Shown one piece after another: positions 45,266 to 56,529 of a stretch of 64,000 nucleotides of DNA. Made by a program: the position numbers and the translations under genes. Origin of the DNA: Phaseolus vulgaris (taxonomy: Eukaryota; Streptophyta; Magnoliopsida; Fabales; Fabaceae); contig NC_023753.2 of the NCBI RefSeq assembly GCF_000499845.2, positions 19,900,418-19,964,417 on the forward strand, written 5' to 3'. The notes under the pieces are model-generated. The model was not told the DNA's origin and did not search any database. It saw nothing but the letters and a program-made list of their open reading frames with translations. Numbering within the stretch: position 1 is the first letter of the stretch; every line of letters starts with the position of its first letter.

Positions 45266-46049
45266 ATGGCGAAAACCAAGACCAACGCGCCTCCCCCGCT
45301 CCCTAAGTCTTATTATAAGGGCGAATATGACTGGGCCCCCGACGAACTTCTGGACGAATGTTCCCTCCTGAACTCCGTTGAGGACGTGGAGGCCCACAGG
45401 GGGGACCCTGCTCTCTATAACTTCAATGCTTTCCACAAAAGTCATGACTCCCAAGTCCTGGTAAGCCGGGTGCGACCTGGGATGCCCGTTTGCGCGGACT
45501 CACGGGATACTGGGGGATGCCCTTTCTTCTTCCTCTATCAAATGGTGCTCAAAAGGGTGGGCCTGCGTCTGCCCCTCACTTCCTTCGAAAAAGAGCTACT
45601 GACAGAGATAAACACTGCTCCCGCCCAACTCCATCCCAACAGTTGGGCTTTCGTGAGGGGGTTCCAAATTCTCTGCGGCTATCTAGGTGTTCCCTCCTCT
45701 GTGGACGTTTTTCTTCACTTCTTCGAGGTAAAGAAGCAAGGGAAGAGCCTTTGGATGAGCTTTTCTGGGATCGCCGGGCGCATCATCCTTACGCTCTTCC
45801 AGAATTCGTTCAAAGGATGGAAGGGGAAATTTTTCAAGGTACGCGCGACCAAGCGCGATCCTACCATTCTAGAGGGTTTTCCCCTGTACTGGACAGACAA
45901 ACCCATAACTATGAAGCCCTTGGCTCTGGACGAGCTTGCCCCGCCTGACCGGGATGTATGCAAAGCCTTGGCGGGACTGGGGATAGTCTTCGATACCGCC
46001 AAACTCATCGTGAACGAATTCAATGCCCATGGGCTTTCTACCTACTTCG
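45266..46049 (+). CDS. Antisense module 1 of E, exon 1: PF04195-like domain protein
   Basis: ATG at 45266 (MAKTKTNAPPPLPKS); the frame is open nine bases upstream from a TTG, but plants use ATG. It contains SFEKELLTEINTAPAQLHPN, SSVDVFLHFFEVKKQ, WMSFSGIAGRIILTLFQNSF and GWKGKFFKVRA. Shorter head than B and D. Open to the donor in the TYFG segment. The partner exon 2 follows. Confidence 0.85.
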
Positions 46050-46242
46050 GTATTTGCCCTTGGTGATTTATGATGCATTAGTTGTTGTTTGGCTATAGAG
46101 TCTTCCTTCTGATTCATCTGAATCAAACTGATGCTACCTGTTCGCTGTACAATGTTACATGCATTTCACATCTCTTCATGTATTGTGAATTCACATAACT
46201 GCTCTAGTACTAATCCTTGCTGTTTGGCCTGTCTTGATGTAG
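46050..46242 (+). other. Intron 2 of antisense module 1 in E (193 bp)
   Basis: Donor ACTTCG/GTATTT, acceptor CTTGATGTAG. Phase 1. Exons joined give 1869 bases, divisible by three. Confidence 0.7.
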
Positions 46243-47327
46243 GATCGGTGATGGGCGCTTCCAAAAGAATAATGTTGGCGAAAGCACTGAAGGAGGCTCG
46301 TGCCGCCAAGGCAGGCGCCTCCTCCAGCCCTGCTGCCAATCCGGTTCTCCCACCGGCTCCGTCACCGCCACCTCCAGTCACCGCTGAAGCTCCTTCTAGC
46401 CCATCTCCGACATCTCCACCTGGCTCCAAAGTGCTTCCGACTCCCAATTCTCCTCCGCCTATCGCCGCCGTTCCCCTAGCTGCGGCCTCGTTACCGGCTC
46501 CAACCCCTCTTGACAAAGGGAAAAGGGTTTTGGAGATTCTGTCAGATGATGTGGAATCAGAAGGCGTGGCACCCTTCAGAAGGAGAAAATCCGCGCGGGT
46601 TCCCCTTCTGGTAGATACGTCGTCGCAGGGAGGGAACCCCTTTATGGACAACCCTCCAAGCGCAACCTCACTCCCTCCTATGATTCTCCAAGAGGAAAGG
46701 GGCGAAGGCGCCGAATCTGCCCCGCCTCTGCCGCCGCCAGAAACCACTGCTTCCCCGGCTCCCAACGCTGCCGCCCCCGACTTCATCGCCATCCCTCCTC
46801 CAATCATGCATCTAATGAGGGGTTTCAGTGGCGGGACTATGCCAGAAGGTACCGACAGGAGGGAAGGTATGCCTTTCTATTTGGGGGCCTTCTTGGCGGT
46901 GGCTCTCGAATGGCGCTCCCAGGCCAGAAACGCGGTCTTGCAAGCTCAAACCCTCCAAGCCTTGGAAACGAAGGCAACTACCCTGGAAGAGGAAATGAGG
47001 ACCCTGGGACGCCAGAACGAAGCTTATCAAACCTCTCTGAAACAAACACAAGAGTCCAGAGCAGAAACTGAGAGGAAACTGGCAGAGGCCTTGGAGCTCC
47101 AGGCTGACTTCTACGCTCGTGAAGTTGCTCTCCAAGTACAGGTAGCGGGTCTTCAGGAATTGGTCAAAGCGGACGCAGAAACTCAAAAGGACCTGAAGGA
47201 CCGTTGCTGTGAACAAACTGCCAAGGCGGAGCGGATGGAGGGGGAAATGACCACCCAGGCTAAAGCTATGGACCTTCTTCGCGCTGACTACGACAAACTA
47301 CAGGTTGAGGTCAGCTGGCTTCACTGA
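46243..47327 (+). CDS. Antisense module 1 of E, exon 2: proline-rich coiled-coil protein
   Basis: Start motif ASKRIMLAKALKEARAAKAG, then a proline/serine-rich stretch, a basic cluster (FRRRKSARV), and a coiled coil (TLEEEMRTLGRQNEAY and onward) to the stop at 47325-47327. It ends at VEVSWLH, without the PDLDLS...EVVDGK end seen in B, C and D, so it is either C-terminally shortened or a different type. Joint protein with exon 1: 622 residues, all open. Confidence 0.75.
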
Positions 47328-48000
47328 TTTAGGATGTCCGTATGGTTGCATTTATTTCTTTGCCACATACGATTCTGTCTATGCGATCTCATTCTCTTTT
47401 CCCTCCACACGCTTCGACTATTTTATCTGTGTTCTGCCCATTTCTTTCACTTTGTTGGGCGGTTTGGTATGATCGGGAAAGGTTGCGCGCCAACCCTCAC
47501 GCCCATGGAGAGGCTCACTTAGTGACGCCGTATCGTCCTCGGGACGTCTCTGATACCGAAAGGTCTTTTCTTTGATCTCTAACGCTCGGCGCCCACGCCT
47601 AAGGAGATGCCTGCTAGAGCAGCACCGTATCGTCCCGGGTGTCTAAAACGCCGAGTGCTGTGGGGGGTCTGTTCCCTCCATGGTCTTTCCTTCCCATAGG
47701 TATCGGGGAACACCCTGCCAGTGACTCGCTGGCGCTCGGCGGTCTCGCCTCCCTCCACAGTCTTTCCTACCTGTGGGTATCGGGGAGGCGACGCCTGTGA
47801 CTAACTTTGCTTTTCTTTGCTTTCGTCTCCCTCCACAGTCTTTCCTACCTGTGGGTATCGGGGAGGCGACGCCAGTCGGTATTTGGGTTGGCGACGCCCG
47901 CGACATCTCGCGCTGTCGTCGCCCTTTACGTCCTTCCTGGCAACGCCTCGGGCATTACCTTTACCTCGACATTGACCTTAACTCTTGCCTTGGTCAACGC
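47328..48000 (+). repeat. U3-like segment inside element E
   Basis: Three copies of a phrase CCCTCCACAGTCTTTCCTAC...GGTATCGGGGA at 47674, 47751 and 47829. The same phrase occurs once per LTR in E (44335 and about 56339). Next come GGCGACGCC units, then TTGACCTTAACTCTTG...GTCAACGCC, again as in the U3 end of E's LTR. The terminal TGTACC and the PPT are missing. No gene. Confidence 0.6.
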
Positions 48001-48500
48001 CTGATAACAGCGAAGAGCCCAAGGCTTTGTCTGTGCCATCCACGTGGCGCTCCTTGTATAGCTGATGGGACCTTCTGTCATTCGACTTGATCCACGTGGC
48101 GCTACTTGTATGGTTTGTGGGACATTCGGTCATTTCATTAAGTCCTGACTCCTGCTATGCCCCTAACTCATTTTCGACGGCGGATCGTACCATTGGATAT
48201 TCTGTTGATGGGACATTTTCTGATTTAAACCAGTGGTGCCAGCGTCATCCTTTCATCTTCTGCCACGTGTATCAATCGTGCGGTGCATCCATTCACGTCG
48301 TTTGGCGCTCTAACCGCTTTATTTAACTCTTCAAGCTCTGAAACTATCTACATCATTTTCTCACTCTTCATAACCTACTTGCGTTCTTTCTTCTTGCACC
48401 CTTTCTTCTTGCACCCTTTCTTCTCTGTCGAAGGGCTGTTCTAACCTTCGCTCCCCTCGCTCAACTCTTGCATTTCTAGCCATCCTGATCTTGTTAAAGA
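48001..48500 (+). promoter_or_regulatory. Putative promoter of antisense module 2 in E
   Basis: G-box cores at 48041, 48093 and 48264. The first two lie in a 52-bp tandem duplication (CCACGTGGCGCTCCTTGTAT and CCACGTGGCGCTACTTGTAT). It resembles the region before module 1 (GCCATCCACGTG). A duplicated CTTTCTTCTTGCACC lies near 48386-48415. I see no 5' UTR intron donor here, unlike the other copies. Confidence 0.5.
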
Positions 48501-49266
48501 ATGTCTTCTCACGATGCTTCCTCCAGGGTCCGTCCCAAAGACTTGTACCCTTGGGCCTCGAGTGAACTTCTTGATGAGTGTTCATGCTTGCTCTCCACCA
48601 GGGCCGTACGGGAACACAAAGGGGAGTTGTGTTCTTACGACCACCGGGCCTTCGCGAGGAGGCACGATGACGACATCGCTGTGCTCCCTTGCACTCTGGG
48701 GGAGCCAGTGTGTGGAGACGAACGGGCGAACGACGGGGTCCCTTTCTTTTACTTTTACCAGGTGGTGTTCAAGACCATCGGGGTGCGCTTACCCTTCTCC
48801 TGGTTCGAGAAGGAACTGCTGGCGGAGATCAACGTTGCTCCGGCCCAGTTATACCCCAACAGCTGGGCCTTTGTCAAGGCCTTCGATGTCCTCTTCGGGT
48901 TTCTGGGTTGTGCACCCTCGGTCGACCTCTTTCTTCACTTTTTTGAGGTGAAGAGACAGAGACACAACCTCTGGGTAACTCTCAACAATGTACCCGGAAG
49001 AGTTCTCTTCACGCCCTTCCAAAGCTCGTTCACGGGGTGGAAAGGCCGGTTCTTCAAGATCTGCTGTACTGATCTTGTTCCCGACGCCCTTGATGGGTTT
49101 CCGTTGTACTGGGTGAGAGAGGAAAAGGTCCTCAAAGCCAAACCCCTCAAGAATCTGGCTCCAAGTGATCAAATAGTTTGCCGGATTCTTGCTGAGGCGG
49201 GAGTTTTTGACTCTGCTACGGTGATCAGCTTGGAGTCCAACGCTAGGACTCTTGAGAAGTACATAT
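48501..49266 (+). CDS. Antisense module 2 of E, exon 1: PF04195-like domain protein
   Basis: ATG at 48501 (MSSHDASSRVRPKDLYPW). Core: SWFEKELLAEINVAPAQLYP, PSVDLFLHFFEVKRQ and VTLNNVPGRVLFTPFQSSFT. Diverged from module 1, so the two are not a recent duplication. Ends at donor ATAT/GTAAGA. Confidence 0.82.
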
Positions 49267-49365
49267 GTAAGAACCACTGCCTTAGGCGACTTCGGCCTTC
49301 GTTACTTTCTAACTGTGCCTGTCTTCCTTCACGGTGTCTCTAATACATCTTTTCCCTTTGTGCAG
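49267..49365 (+). other. Intron 2 of antisense module 2 in E (99 bp)
   Basis: Strong donor GTAAGA and acceptor CCCTTTGTGCAG. Phase 1, same position as the other four copies. Confidence 0.7.
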
Positions 49366-49466
49366 GTTCGAAAATAAGCCAAGAAAAGAGGGCACGACTT
49401 ACTCGAGCGCTGCGGGCTGGGAAAGGGGCTTCGCCTTCCTCCAGTGATGACTCTGATGAGCGCTGA
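49366..49466 (+). CDS. Antisense module 2 of E, short exon 2
   Basis: Encodes SKISQEKRARLTRALRAGKG, then a serine/aspartate tail and a stop at 49464. It matches only the first 30 or so residues of exon 2 in the other copies; proline-rich and coiled-coil parts are absent. Joined length 867 bases, 288 residues, divisible by three. Confidence 0.65.
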
Positions 49467-49645
49467 GAAGTGGGTTGTTTGTGTTTTTGCATGATTTGTA
49501 GCGTTTGCTCCGTTTGTACTGAACATTGCTTGTAACAACCACTTTTCAATATCATAATTCTTTGCAACGCCACTTTACTTTGCATATGCTTCATATACCG
49601 CGCGCTTTCCTTTCGTCTCGTTCTGCCAACGATGCATGCTTTTAC

Positions 49646-49735
49646 TTGGGTGACGCCTTCTTTCTGGGCGACGCCAATACCTAGGCGACGCCTTCTTCCC
49701 TGGCGACACCATGGCCTAGGCAGCGCATCACATTA
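49646..49735 (+). repeat. GGCGACGCC short repeats downstream of module 2
   Basis: Four to five units spaced 16-18 bp, the same core as in the LTR U3 (44411-44456) and the solo-LTR array. Confidence 0.75.
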
Positions 49736-49798
49736 CTTCTAACAAGGAAAGATAAAGGCTGAAAACCAAGGCACCTCTTTTTCTCAACTGGTTTTTCC

Positions 49799-49853
49799 AT
49801 TTATTAGGGTGACCTCATTAAAAAACCCCCGAAAGGGAAAAAGAGCGTCCCCT
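49799..49853 (-). promoter_or_regulatory. Conserved post-pol motif, element E
   Basis: Minus strand: TTTTTCCCTTTCGGGGG then TTTTTTAATGAGGTCACC, about 33 bp after the pol stop. The stem sequence differs from B, C and D but pairing is kept (CCCTTTCGGGG). Confidence 0.5.
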
Positions 49854-49885
49854 TCAACTAAATTGTTACATTCTGCTTACATAAG

Positions 49886-52800
49886 TCAACTGAAATAAAA
49901 TTTTAAGTTGGACGCATTCCAACTGCGCGGGATAGGGCCTCCATCTAAAGTCTCCAGGTTGTACGAACCGTTGCCCTTAGCCTCAGTAACTCTGAAGGGC
50001 CCGGTCCACTTGGGAGACAGCTTATTCTCCAACTCGTATGGGTGAGCTTTCCTCATCACTAGGTCGCCCTCCTGAAACTGTCGTGGCTTTACTTTAGAGC
50101 TATATTGCCGCTCCACTCTTCTCTTCATCGCTTCAGCTTTTATTCTAGCTTCTTCCCTGGCCTCTTCTAGCAGATCCAGGTTTACCCGCCTCTCCTCATT
50201 AGATTCCTCCACCACAAAGCTTTGAAAACGCGGTGAGCTTTCATGTATTTCTACTGGAATCATCGCGTCCGACCCGTACACCAAACTGAAAGGCGTCTCC
50301 ATAGTAGAGGATTGGGGCGTGGTGTGGTATGCCCATATAATCCTTGGCACCTCTTCCGCCCACGCCCCTTTGGCCTTCTCTAACCTTCTTTTTAACCCCC
50401 TCAGAAGGACTCTGTTTGCTGACTCTACTTGTCCATTGGTCTGGGGGTGTTCAACCGACGCGAACACTTGCTTGATTCCCACTTCAGCGCACAGATTTCT
50501 CAACTGCTGACTGGCGAACTGGGTTCCGTTGTCAGATATCAGGCGCCTGGGTACGCCAAAGCGACACACGATGTTTCTCCACACAAAATGCTGTACCTTA
50601 TGCGCAGTGATTTGTGCCACGGGCTCTGCCTCTATCCACTTAGTGAAGTATTCGATGGCGACGATCAGATACTTCATCTGCCTGATTGCTAGTGGGAAAG
50701 GGCCCAGGATGTCAATTCCCCATGTGTGGAAAGGCCACAGGCTGTATATGGACCGCAACTCTTCTGGCGGCGCCTTGTGCCAGTCGGCGTGCTTTTGACA
50801 TTGCTTACACCGCTGGGCGTGCCGTGCGCAATCCTCTTTCACTGTTGGCCAGAAAAAACCTGCGCGTATTACCTTGGAGGCCAAGGACCTTCCTCCTACA
50901 TGGCTTCCGCAAATGCCTTCATGTAACTCCGCCATTATCCTGGTGCACTCATCGCCACTGACGCATGTTAGGATAGGGCGAGTGAAACCGTGCCTGAACA
51001 GCACCCCATCCACCAAAGTATATCTTGCGGCATTTCTTTTGATTTTCTTACCCTCTTCAGGGTCCACTGGAAGAGCCCTATCCGCCAGGTATCGTTTATA
51101 GGGCGTCATCCAGGTGTCTCCCTTGGACAAGACACAGACCTGCATCTGCTCTTCCTCAGACACACCCGCGTATATACTGATGCGGGGCGCCCTCTGCGTA
51201 TCTTGGGTCAAAGAGGAGTGACTCCTCGGCCTTCCCCTTGATGCATAAATCTGGAGGACATCCACCCTGTTGTCTTCCACGAATCGACGCGGAGCTTTGA
51301 GAGTCTCCTGGATCACTGTCCTCTGTCTACCCCCCTTGCCTGAGCTGGCCAGCTTTGCGAGCAGGTCAGCTCTGGCATTCTGCTCCCTCGGGACATGTAT
51401 CAACTCAAGAGCGTTGAACGCCCCTCTCAACAACTGGACGTATTTTAGATACGCCGCCATCTGTGGGTCCTTCGCCTGGAACTCACCCGACACCTGCCCC
51501 GTAATCAACTGGGAGTCGCTCTTCACTAGGAGGTTTTGTGCGCCCATCTCCTTGGCCAAGAGCATTCCTGCAATCAGGGCTTCATATTCTGCTTGATTGT
51601 TACATGCCTTGAAGGCAAAACGCAAGGCCTGCTCGATCAGTATGTCGTCGGGTCCTTCCAGCACTATTCCCGCACCACTCCCTTGTTGGTTTGAGGAGCC
51701 ATCAACCGAGAGCAGCCACTGTGAACTCGCTTCCACCTCTTGCTCACCTCCGGGCGAAAGTTCTGCTACAAAATCCGCGTACACCTGCCCTTTGATGGAT
51801 CCTCTAGGCTCGTACTGTATGTCGAATTCTGACAGTTCCACTGCCCAGCGTACCATTCTTCCTGCCACATCGGGCTTCTGCAACACCTTCTGTATAGGGA
51901 GGTTGGTCATTACCACCACCGTAAAACTGTGGAAGTAATGACGGAGCCTCCTAGCCGAGAACACTACCGCCAGCGCCGCCTTCTCCAGTGCTTGGTACCT
52001 TGTCTCAGCTCCCTGTAAGGCCTTGCTTACAAAGTAGATTGGCTTCTGACTCTGGTCCTGCTCTTGGACCAACACAGAACTGATGGCCCGCTCCGTTACA
52101 GTAAAATACAACCGGAGGGGCACGCCCGTTACCGGCTTGCAGAAAATTGGAGGCGTCGCCAGGTAATCCTTCAGCTTAACGAAAGCCGCTTCGCATTCCT
52201 CAGTCCATGCAAAGCGACTGTTTCTCTTTAGGCACTGGAAGTACGGGTGCCCCTTTTCTCCTCCGGCGGAAACAAACCTCGAGAGCGCCGCCATCCGCCC
52301 TGTCAACTGTTGAACCTCCTTTACCGATGTCGGACTCCGCATGGCGATAATAGCCGCACATTTGTCGGGGTTCGCCTCTATCCCCCTCTCGATGAGCAGA
52401 AAACCCAAGAATTTACCGGCCTCTACCCCGAAAACACACTTCTCGGGGTTCAACTTGAGGCGGTATTTGGATATTGTGTTGAACAACTCCTCCAAGTCTG
52501 CCAGGTGCTGCACCCTGTTCTGCGACGCCACCACCATGTCGTCTACATAAGCGTATACGTTCCTCCCAAGCATTGGCGCCAGGACCTTGTCCATTAACCT
52601 CTGATACGTGGCGCCCGCATTTTTGAGCCCGAAGGGCATCACCTTATAGCAATAACTGCATGTTTCAGTCATGAACGCAGTCTTGCTCTCGTCTCTTGGG
52701 TGCATCTTGATTTGGTTATACCCTGAGAAGGCGTCCAGGAAGCTTAACACCTTGCTGCCAGACGCGCTGTCTACTAGGGCGTCGATGCTGGGCAACGGAT

Positions 52801-55303
52801 AGGAATCCTTTGGGCACGCCTTGTTCAGGTCCGTGAAGTCAACGCACATTCTCCACTTTCCGCTCGCCTTTTTCACCAAGACGACGTTGGCGAGCCACTC
52901 AGGGTACTGAATCTCCTTAATGTGGCCAACACTCAGCAGCTTCTGCGTTTCGTCTTTCACCACCTGTTGTCACTCCTCATTGAACTTCCTCCTTCTCTGA
53001 CGCACGGGGCGGACCGTGGCGTCCATGCTGAGGTGGTGACACAGGAAATCGGGGTCGATGCCCGGCATATCCGAGGCGGACCATGCGAAGGCATCCAGGT
53101 GGCGCGAAATCACTTCTGCCACCCCTTCCTGTTCTTCTGGACTTAGCGAACTTCCTTACTTGAAAGCTTTGCCGCCAATCTCCCTTTCTATGGTGTTAGC
53201 TGCAGGTTGCTCCCTACTATCATCTTCGACGGGCGCCGCTTCTTCTACGTGCGCCGCTTCTTCGGGGGGCACCGCCCCTTCTACGGGCGCCTCCTCCCTT
53301 GGCACATCTGCTTCGGGCATCGCCCTCTCTGCTATGGCCTCTTCAGGCGTCAGCCCAGCGGGCGTCGCCTCAATCATCGTTGCGTCCGCGCTCGGCGGAC
53401 GTTCGTACACCATGAATACGCCTCTTTTCGTCTTCAGGCTGTTTTCGTAGCATTTCCTCGCCTCCTCCTGGTCTGATCTGATGACTATCACCCGGCCGCT
53501 GAGGTCTGGTAGCTTCATCTTCATGTGACAGGTGGAGGACACTGTGCTTAAACGATTTAACGCCGGTCTGCCCAGCAAAATATTGTAGGCAGAATTAGCG
53601 TTCACGACGAGGTACCGGATACTCTCGGTGCGGGAGGCCTCTCCGTCTGTGAACGTAGTCCTCAACTCCAGGTACCCCCGGACTTCTACCTGGTTATCCC
53701 CAAACCCATACAAACATCCTGTATAGGGACTCAGCAGATCGGGGGACAACCGTAACTTGTTAAAGGTCGACAGAAACATGACGTCTGCCGAACTTCCTTG
53801 ATCAACAAGCACTCTGTGAACCTTCCTTCCGGCCGTGACAACAGAGATGACAACGGGGTCGTTGTCGTGGGGTACCACATCTCGGAGGTCTCGTCGTGTG
53901 AACACGATATCTGACTCCCATGGCTCCCCCGAGAGCCTCTCTTCAACTGAATTTACCCCCCTCGCGTATTTCTTCCGCTGGGAGGCGGTGGGCCCTCCGC
54001 CAGAGAAACCTCCAGCAATGGTATGGACCTCGCCAAGCACTGGCATCTCGTGCGCTGGCTCATCTGCCGGCGGCGGCAAGGTGGCGGTCGTTGGGGAATC
54101 TGCGACATAATCTTTCAAAAACCCAGTCCTCACCAGCTCATCTAGCTGGTAGCCCAACGACAGGCAATTATCAATTTGGTGCCCGAAAGCCTCGTGGAAT
54201 TCGCACCAAGAGTCTTTACGGGGCCCTAATACCTTATCGGTCTTCGCCGGTCGCCTCAGCCTCTCAGCTATGTTGGGCACGGCGATCAAATCCTTCAACT
54301 CAACCACGAAGTTGTACCTCGCCGGTCTTGCTCTTTCTCTGGCGGGGCGTTCGCCTCCTGCTGGGCCCCGAGGCTGGGGCTTTCTGGCCTCGTAGGGGCG
54401 TCTCGCCTCTAGCTTCTTTCTCCCCGTCGTGGTCTCATTGACTCTGACGGGTTGAACTCGCGTTGGTCCCCTCGGGCGTGAGGGTACGGCGCTGGTGCGC
54501 TTCACACATACCTCCCCTTCCGAAGCAATGTGCTCTACCGCCCTACGCCGTAATTCAGCGAAGGTCCTAGGGCGATTGCGGATAATAGATTCTCCAAAGG
54601 GGCCGGGGCATACGCCTTTCACAAATGCGTACACGATCATAGGCTCCTCTGTTGTACCAACCTTCACGACCTGGGCTCCGAAGCGATTGATATACTCCTT
54701 CAGGGTCTCCCCCTGATACTGCTTCACATCAAACAGGTCGTAGGAGACCGGCGGCGGGGCCTTGTTGGCTAAGTATTGTTCTCTGAATAACCGTGACAAT
54801 TGGCGGAAAGATGTGATATGGCCCTCGGGGAGGCTAATGAACCAGTCCATAGCCATCCCGGTCAGGGTGCTCATGAAGAGCTTGCACTTGGCAGCATCAG
54901 AACCGCCTATCAGGACCATCTGTGTGTGAAATGCAGCAAGGTGCGTCTCTGGGTCCTCCATCCCAGTGAAGATTACCTTGGGTCCCGCGAATGTGTTCGG
55001 GATCGTTGCATCTAGGATCTCCTGCGAGAAAGGAGTGGAAAACTCCCTTGGTGGGGAATGGTTCTCCGTCTCGTCCTGTCCAGGCCGCCTCCGATCGTTT
55101 CTCAGGCCCTGGCGCAACTCCTCATTCACACGGTGGAGCTCTTCGTTGCGCTCATGCGAGGCGTCAAGGTCTGCCTGCATGCGTTCCTGCTCCATCTTCG
55201 AATCCGCCATGTCCTGCTGCAGCCCCCTCATTATTTCCAGGACCTGCTGCATGGATAGGTCTGCTGGGGCTGCGCGCGCTGCTCTTCGTCTGGTGGGGGC
55301 CAT
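49886..55303 (-). pseudogene. Element E gag-pol polyprotein, two nonsense codons
   Basis: 1805 codons in one frame from ATG 55303 (MAPTRRRAARAAPADLS) to the stop at 49886. Stops at 53156-53158 (codon 716, between protease and RT) and 52970-52972 (codon 778, at the start of RT). Domains: coiled-coil gag, knuckle CEFHEAFGHQIDNC, protease DQGSSADVMF, RT YVDDM, degenerate RNase H (LYFTVTERAISSVLVQ), archaeal-type RNase H (VDGSSNQQGSGAG), HHCC and DDE integrase. The frame upstream to 55327 lacks an ATG. Confidence 0.94.
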
Positions 55304-55367
55304 TGTCACTCCAACCTCCTTCAACAAATTTTTCTCGAACTTGTGATGGGACTGATGTTTTATATCA

Positions 55368-55387
55368 GCCCCACGGTGGGCACCAAA
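55368..55387 (-). promoter_or_regulatory. Primer-binding site of element E
   Basis: Minus strand TTTGGTGCCCACCGTGGGGC, one base different from C's. Confidence 0.78.
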
Positions 55388-56529
55388 TGTTCCGTCCGGT
55401 TGACCGGGACGTCTTCGTGCACGACCTCAACAGTCAGCTGGGGACTCCTTCCCTCTGGTTGCCCGTGGATTCCTGCAAAAAAGAGGCGCCCTAGCGGCCG
55501 TGTGCACTCCGACGCTCAAGTCAGCCAACAAGAAACACCAAAAAACTGTCCACCCACGTATCTGAGCGCCGCGTATGGCCCTCTGAGGGTGGTAAAAGAA
55601 ATGTGTATATGTGTGTGTGTTGTCTCCTTCAGGCAAAAATATTCTCCAGTCACTTGTACGTAACCTTAAAGCACGGGCAAGCAACCAAAGAGTTTCTCCT
55701 AAATTTGCCAAAGGTTCCAACCCCTTTTCCGACATTCTCAGCGCTATTTAAACTGTCCCCAGCATTTAAAGCGCCTTTAATCTCAAACGTAACGCACTCA
55801 TTAAAACGCTTAATTACGAAACGTAGCGCATTTAAGACGTTGAAACGCTTGGGAGCCATAATAGTACCTGAATGCTCGAAAGGGAAACTGTATTGAATGT
55901 CTTTAATTACCTGGCACCTGACTAGAGGGTGTTTCTATTCCGGTATGGCTTTCGTACACGTGGAGGGCCTCACGACGCCATGACCCCATCTGAGGGCGTT
56001 TCTGCCCATCTGGGGACGTTTCCACGTGTGGGTCCTCCTGCTTGGGAGTGCTACTGCGCTAGGGGTGGCTTTTTGGGTGCCAACTCATGCCCCCAAGTAT
56101 CTAGCCACTTACTCTGAGAGCGTATCTGCCTTCCTCTCACACCCTACACCCGGTTATCCTGGGCGTGACCTTCCTCTTGGGTCGTATCTGTCCCGAAGGC
56201 GTCTCTGGGGCGGCAGGGGTACTTCGCGAGTCAGGCTGCCCTTCACTGGTACTATCACTATGGCCTTGAAGCCACCTTTTCCTTCTCTTTATCACTTTCC
56301 CGAGACATCGAGACCTGAGGCTTTCCCACGACGTCGCTCCCTCCATGGTCTTTCCTACCCATGGGTATCGGGGAACCACACCGTGATTGCCTTGTTTTTA
56401 CATTGTTTGATCTGGCGACGCCCTCACCTGGGCGACGCCTTCACCCAGGCGACGCCTTGCGTTGACTTTGACTCTTCAGCCGTTGACTTTGACCTTAACT
56501 TAGCCAACGCCCCGATACGGGACGGTACA
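55388..56529 (-). repeat. Element E 5' LTR
   Basis: 1142 bp. A TTTAAATAG box (minus) lies near 55744-55752. U5 motif at about 55484-55524. The palindrome TACCCATGGGTA is near 56354 and GGCGACGCC units are near 56414-56459. An open frame runs from this LTR into fragment F (56026-57276), which is chance. Confidence 0.95.

Larger units (their letters stand above)
31351..56529 (-). mobile_element. Element E: Tat-lineage Ty3/gypsy with two antisense genes, hosting D
   Basis: Minus-strand element flanked by GAATC (31346-31350 and 56530-56534). 5' LTR 55388-56529; 3' LTR 31351-44525 with D inserted. On the minus strand the LTRs start TGTACCGTCC and end GGACGGAACA. I count about 19 substitutions plus a 9-bp insert between the copies, so it is the oldest of the four Tat elements. 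Internal order (minus): PBS, gag-pol, repeats, antisense module 2, U3-like segment, antisense module 1, PPT. Confidence 0.95.

Noticed and set aside
46166..46807. 213-residue minus-strand frame
   Set aside because: Glycine-rich shadow of the proline-rich part of E's antisense exon 2.
54991..55494. 167-residue plus-strand frame at E's gag start
   Set aside because: Antisense shadow of gag that runs into the LTR; no domain.
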